26,061 bases of DNA from a virus: positions 1 to 26,061 of IMG/VR virus record IMGVR_UViG_3300046529_000151; one strand, 5' to 3'. Below, in pieces: positions 23,347 through 26,061 of this stretch (positions are counted from its first letter, which is position 1; each line of letters opens with the position of its first letter). The notes beneath the pieces were generated by a model that made no database searches, was not told the origin of the DNA, and saw only the letters and a list, made by a program, of their open reading frames with translations. A program made the position numbers and the translations under genes.

Positions 23347-24639
23347 TCAGGTCGTAGCAGTATATTGAGAGACGCCGAACATCGGCACCAGATTGACAGG
23401 ATTGGCGTAGACGCGGCTGAGAGTTGTCTTGCTCATCGTCACCGCGAGACGGCCAGTACCGTTGGAGGCAATGACCGACATCGCTGTCGCCAGACCGCCA
23501 GTGATGATCGATGTCGATAGTTGCAGTGTTCCTCGTACGTCTGCCGTGCCGTTGGAAACGGTCGTTCCGGTTATTCCCGGCACAAAACCGCTGAAGTTGG
23601 CCATGGCAACGCCATTCCATGTGGCGTAGATCTCTTCCCAGTAGTCTGCTCGCATCGGAAGACCAACCACATCACCAATGCCGAAGGCAACAGCCTGCGA
23701 GGCGGGAACCGTGGTGCCAGACGTGATGCTGGAAATATACTTGAATGCCTTCTTCCCCATGAAGGCGGTCTGACCGGTAGCAGCAGAGATGATTTCCGTC
23801 ATCGGGTTGCCCCACACATCCCATCCGGAAACCACTGCGCTGTAAGCCACCGCAATGGCCGTTACGCTCTGGATGGAGACGTTGCGCGATGACATTTCCT
23901 TTGGATTGTAGGTACGGGCAAGACCGGCACCAAGAGGACCGCCGAAGGCATGTGCGTTGGCTACTGGATTAGACGGCCCGAATTGCGTACCGAGTGGAAG
24001 ATCTCCGCTTGCAAACAGGTTGGCCTGACCGATTGGAACGTTGGACAAACCTGTGGCCGCGACCGGCAGAATGCCGATGGTGAGGGTTCCGATCGTTGTC
24101 TGAACCTGCGTAACAAGCGAGCGCGATGCACTCGAATTTCCCGCACCGCCGATGACGATCCATTGTCCGACACGAAACAGCGTGTTGTCGACAACCGTGA
24201 CGGTCGAACTGTTGGAAACGGTCGTTCCTGTCGAATAGCCAAAATCAAGAGCAATCGCGGCAAAGGTCGCGACCGTGGTTCCGATCGGAATAATGGGAAC
24301 GCCGATGGCGATGTTGGCCGCACTTGCTACACCGGCAGGCTGTGCCGTTACGAGAGAGACGGCTACAGCGGATGTAACAATCTGGGCAGCAGATATCGAT
24401 GTCGATGCTCTGGCCTGAACGATCGTGTCGATGACAAAGATGTCAGAGCCTTCAAGAAAGGCAGGCTGTTGTGCCGGACGGAAACCGTCCTTGGCAAACG
24501 GGGCAGAGCGCAGATCCGGCTGCGCATTGCCCTGATAGAGCATGCTGGGGCCGTCGAATGGCTGCACTGCGGTCGTTGCACCATCGACCTCAAGAGCACC
24601 CATCGAGTTGACGGGACCGCGAAAATTAGTGTCAACCAT
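23347..24639 (-). CDS. Capsid-companion protein (430 aa), possible head decoration or fibre
   Basis: A 430-residue protein immediately downstream of the major capsid gene. It begins VDTNFRGPVNSMGALEVDGA and has an Ala/Val/Thr-rich central beta region (about 90-200), then GLARTYNPKEMSSRNVSIQS, and ends NPVNLVPMFGVSQYTATT. No signal peptide or enzymatic motif is seen. The position and size suggest an abundant head-associated protein such as a decoration or capsid fibre, but I cannot assign a family with confidence. An AGGAG ribosome binding site precedes the ATG at a spacing of ten bases. Confidence 0.68.
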   Translation of the reverse strand: MVDTNFRGPVNSMGALEVDGATTAVQPFDGPSMLYQGNAQPDLRSAPFAKDGFRPAQQPAFLEGSDIFVIDTIVQARASTSISAAQIVTSAVAVSLVTAQPAGVASAANIAIGVPIIPIGTTVATFAAIALDFGYSTGTTVSNSSTVTVVDNTLFRVGQWIVIGGAGNSSASRSLVTQVQTTIGTLTIGILPVAATGLSNVPIGQANLFASGDLPLGTQFGPSNPVANAHAFGGPLGAGLARTYNPKEMSSRNVSIQSVTAIAVAYSAVVSGWDVWGNPMTEIISAATGQTAFMGKKAFKYISSITSGTTVPASQAVAFGIGDVVGLPMRADYWEEIYATWNGVAMANFSGFVPGITGTTVSNGTADVRGTLQLSTSIITGGLATAMSVIASNGTGRLAVTMSKTTLSRVYANPVNLVPMFGVSQYTATT

Positions 24640-24656
24640 GTTGCGAAGCTCCTAAC

Positions 24657-25571
24657 TTATGCGGTCGGGAATTCGCCCCAAGCAGCGCGTGGATCATTGA
24701 TGCCGAAGCTGTAGCGTTCGTAGGCCTTGACCAGCAAGTTGTCGGTCACGTTATCGACCCACATGTCGCTCTCGTACGGAATACGAAGCATGTGGATAAG
24801 GCCCTCGATATTCGTGGTCAGGAACCATGCAAAGTTTGAGGTGAGGAAGTCGAGAACGATGTGGCCTTCCGGAAGACCGCCGGACAAGGTCAGGATCGCG
24901 TTGACATCGTTATCCGCCGTGCCGGGACGAAGCTCGGTCTTTGTAAGACGGATAGCAATGCCTTCCAGATTCGGCGGTACAACAAGGCGTCTGGCTCGAG
25001 CCAGAATTCTTAGACCGCGCTCGTTGACGAACTGAACGCGGACGTTGGTCATGTCGGCAAGAAGTGTCGATTCATTGAGTGATTTCGGCACCGATGATGT
25101 ATTCGCCCATGTGCCACCGTCGAAGGGATGAACAGGCGAGAAGAAGGGCTGACCGTCGCCAACCTGAGCCGAATTGTACGTCGTGCCCAGATTGAAGATG
25201 TTGGCCGCCTGAATTTCCTTAAACTGCGCGAAGGCTTCCTGCAGTTTGAGGTTCGTCGGATTGAACTGCGCCTTGTAGAGAAGATCGTCGATCGCCTTTC
25301 GGGTAATCGCGTAACCGAGAGCGACCTCGATATGCACGAATGCCCAAGTGAAGCGTTCGCCCGCCGCATTGTCGAATTGAGTTGCTGCGCCTTCGTCTTT
25401 CAAAAACGGCAGAGCGACAAACGCCATCTGCGTCGATCGTTCCACGGCCATCGAAGACTTGTGCGTCTTGAAGACCTTGTCCCACTGTCGCGGGATCATG
25501 TCGTAGCTGCCCCGGACGTCGAACAATCCGGGGAGCAACTCTGAGCGAATATTTGCCAGTGCGACGGGCAT
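24657..25571 (-). CDS. Major capsid protein
   Basis: A 304-residue protein with features of phage major head subunits of the Mu gpT-like type: LLPGLFDVRGSYDMIPRQWD near the N-terminus, AGERFTWAFVHIEVALGYAI and TRKAIDDLLY in the middle, HPFDGGTWANTSSVPKSLNE, then LLADMTNVRVQFVNERGLRI and RRLVVPPNLEGIA, ending near WVDNVTDNLLVKAYERYSFG. The 'xHP-x-x-GGT-x-(A/S)N' and 'P-x-L-E' steps and the length are typical of HK97-fold capsids without a long scaffold domain. AGGAG lies nine bases before the ATG, the best expression signal in the window. The neighbours on both sides are head-type proteins. No scaffold gene is seen in the window and may lie upstream. Confidence 0.85.
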   Translation of the reverse strand: MPVALANIRSELLPGLFDVRGSYDMIPRQWDKVFKTHKSSMAVERSTQMAFVALPFLKDEGAATQFDNAAGERFTWAFVHIEVALGYAITRKAIDDLLYKAQFNPTNLKLQEAFAQFKEIQAANIFNLGTTYNSAQVGDGQPFFSPVHPFDGGTWANTSSVPKSLNESTLLADMTNVRVQFVNERGLRILARARRLVVPPNLEGIAIRLTKTELRPGTADNDVNAILTLSGGLPEGHIVLDFLTSNFAWFLTTNIEGLIHMLRIPYESDMWVDNVTDNLLVKAYERYSFGINDPRAAWGEFPTA

Positions 25572-25591
25572 GGTTCAGTTCTCCTGTTGGA

Positions 25592-26061
25592 TTACGCCAC
25601 GCCAGACGTAAGGGCCACGCGGTAGCGTTGGTTGTTGAAGCCGACAATCACCCAATTGTAATTCGTCGTCGTATCGGAACCGTTTCCGATGCCGGGGAAG
25701 AACGAAATCAACTGGAAGGCTGCGGTTGTATTGACAAGGGATTGATCGACAGTGAACGTCGAAAAACCTTGACCGACTGTCGTGCCACCCGCGCCGGTCG
25801 AGTAACCGATGCAGTTTCCCATGGCAGTTGCAGGAACGGGCGTCAGAAGAGCCGCAACGCGGAACAGCGCATTCGGCGCATCGATGACGTATGCAACGGC
25901 ATCCGATCCGACAGTGCCGGGAAAGTACGGCGACCTGCTGGCGTACCGCCAACTGGCGTGTACTGGCATCCGTAGAAGATACCTGAGATTGTCGTCAGCG
26001 AACCTGTACCTGTCGCTGGCGTGATGTATGGCGATGATGCAGATTTGACGACAGGGTCGCC
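25592..26061 (-). CDS. Partial head-type protein with an apparent one-base frameshift
   Basis: The gene enters from the right edge, so its start is missing. From 26061 to about 25936, one frame reads plausible protein (for example TGTGSLTTISGIFYGCQYTP) and leads to VGGTPAG. From about 25933 a second frame, shifted by one base, reads SPYFPGTVGSDAVAYVIDAP and continues to the stop at 25592. Neither frame alone gives a full protein: the first soon reaches a stop in an unlikely sequence. The simplest explanation is one missing base near 25934-25935 (GG run). The product resembles small beta-rich head proteins that precede capsid genes. I cannot tell a sequencing error from a true lesion. Confidence 0.65.
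   Translation of the reverse strand, partial: RPCRQICIIAIHHASDRYRFADDNLRYLLRMPVHASWRYASRSPYFPGTVGSDAVAYVIDAPNALFRVAALLTPVPATAMGNCIGYSTGAGGTTVGQGFSTFTVDQSLVNTTAAFQLISFFPGIGNGSDTTTNYNWVIVGFNNQRYRVALTSGVA

Overview
This window is a block of virion genes from a tailed bacteriophage or prophage. Short-tailed (podovirus-like) morphology is my best guess: there is a capsid protein, two adaptor-like neck or tail proteins, a nozzle-like protein, a collar-type fibre and large ejection-type proteins, but no tape-measure, tube or sheath gene. The host is probably a Gram-negative bacterium, perhaps a proteobacterium. That is an inference from signal-peptide style and general resemblance to proteobacterial phage proteins, not something the sequence proves.

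All supported genes lie on the minus strand, so transcription runs from the right edge to the left. Genes abut or overlap throughout (ATGA, TAATG and TGATG junctions, or gaps of a few bases). I see no tRNA, rRNA, CRISPR array, insertion sequence, internal terminator or convincing promoter, and no gene-free stretch longer than about 10-20 bases once the small genes are counted. The promoter and the packaging genes (terminase, portal) must lie beyond the right edge.

In transcription order. (1) Head block, 26061-22088: a partial, apparently frameshifted head protein, the major capsid protein, a 430-aa capsid-associated protein and four small head-type proteins. (2) Accessory or exported block, 22084-14681: a nonapeptide-repeat protein; a membrane-anchored beta-domain protein; a 29-aa mini-ORF; a virion-type protein; three successive proteins with clear Sec signal peptides, one of which carries a DUF1996-like domain; an 86-aa protein with a hydrophobic start; and a metallopeptidase-like protein. 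The membrane-anchored protein and one signal-peptide protein share a domain. (3) Neck/tail block, 14678-8682: head-tail adaptor, small acidic protein, pentapeptide-repeat fibre, second adaptor, collar-type fibre and nozzle-like protein. (4) An AP2-domain mini-gene followed by a small structural gene that seems to start at ACG, then a short fibre-like gene and a small conserved phage protein. (5) Ejection block, 7060-1: a GNAT-like protein, a 1241-aa protein combining an S74-like segment with a lysozyme-like domain, a 703-aa internal-type protein, and the N-terminus of a polyvalent-type protein that runs off the left edge.

The most unusual features are the exported cassette inside a virion operon, the duplicated domain with two different membrane-targeting solutions, the AP2 mini-gene with the adjacent ACG start, and the two periodic repeat proteins. 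The left edge carries a perfect 18-bp foldback that looks like an assembly or amplification artefact.
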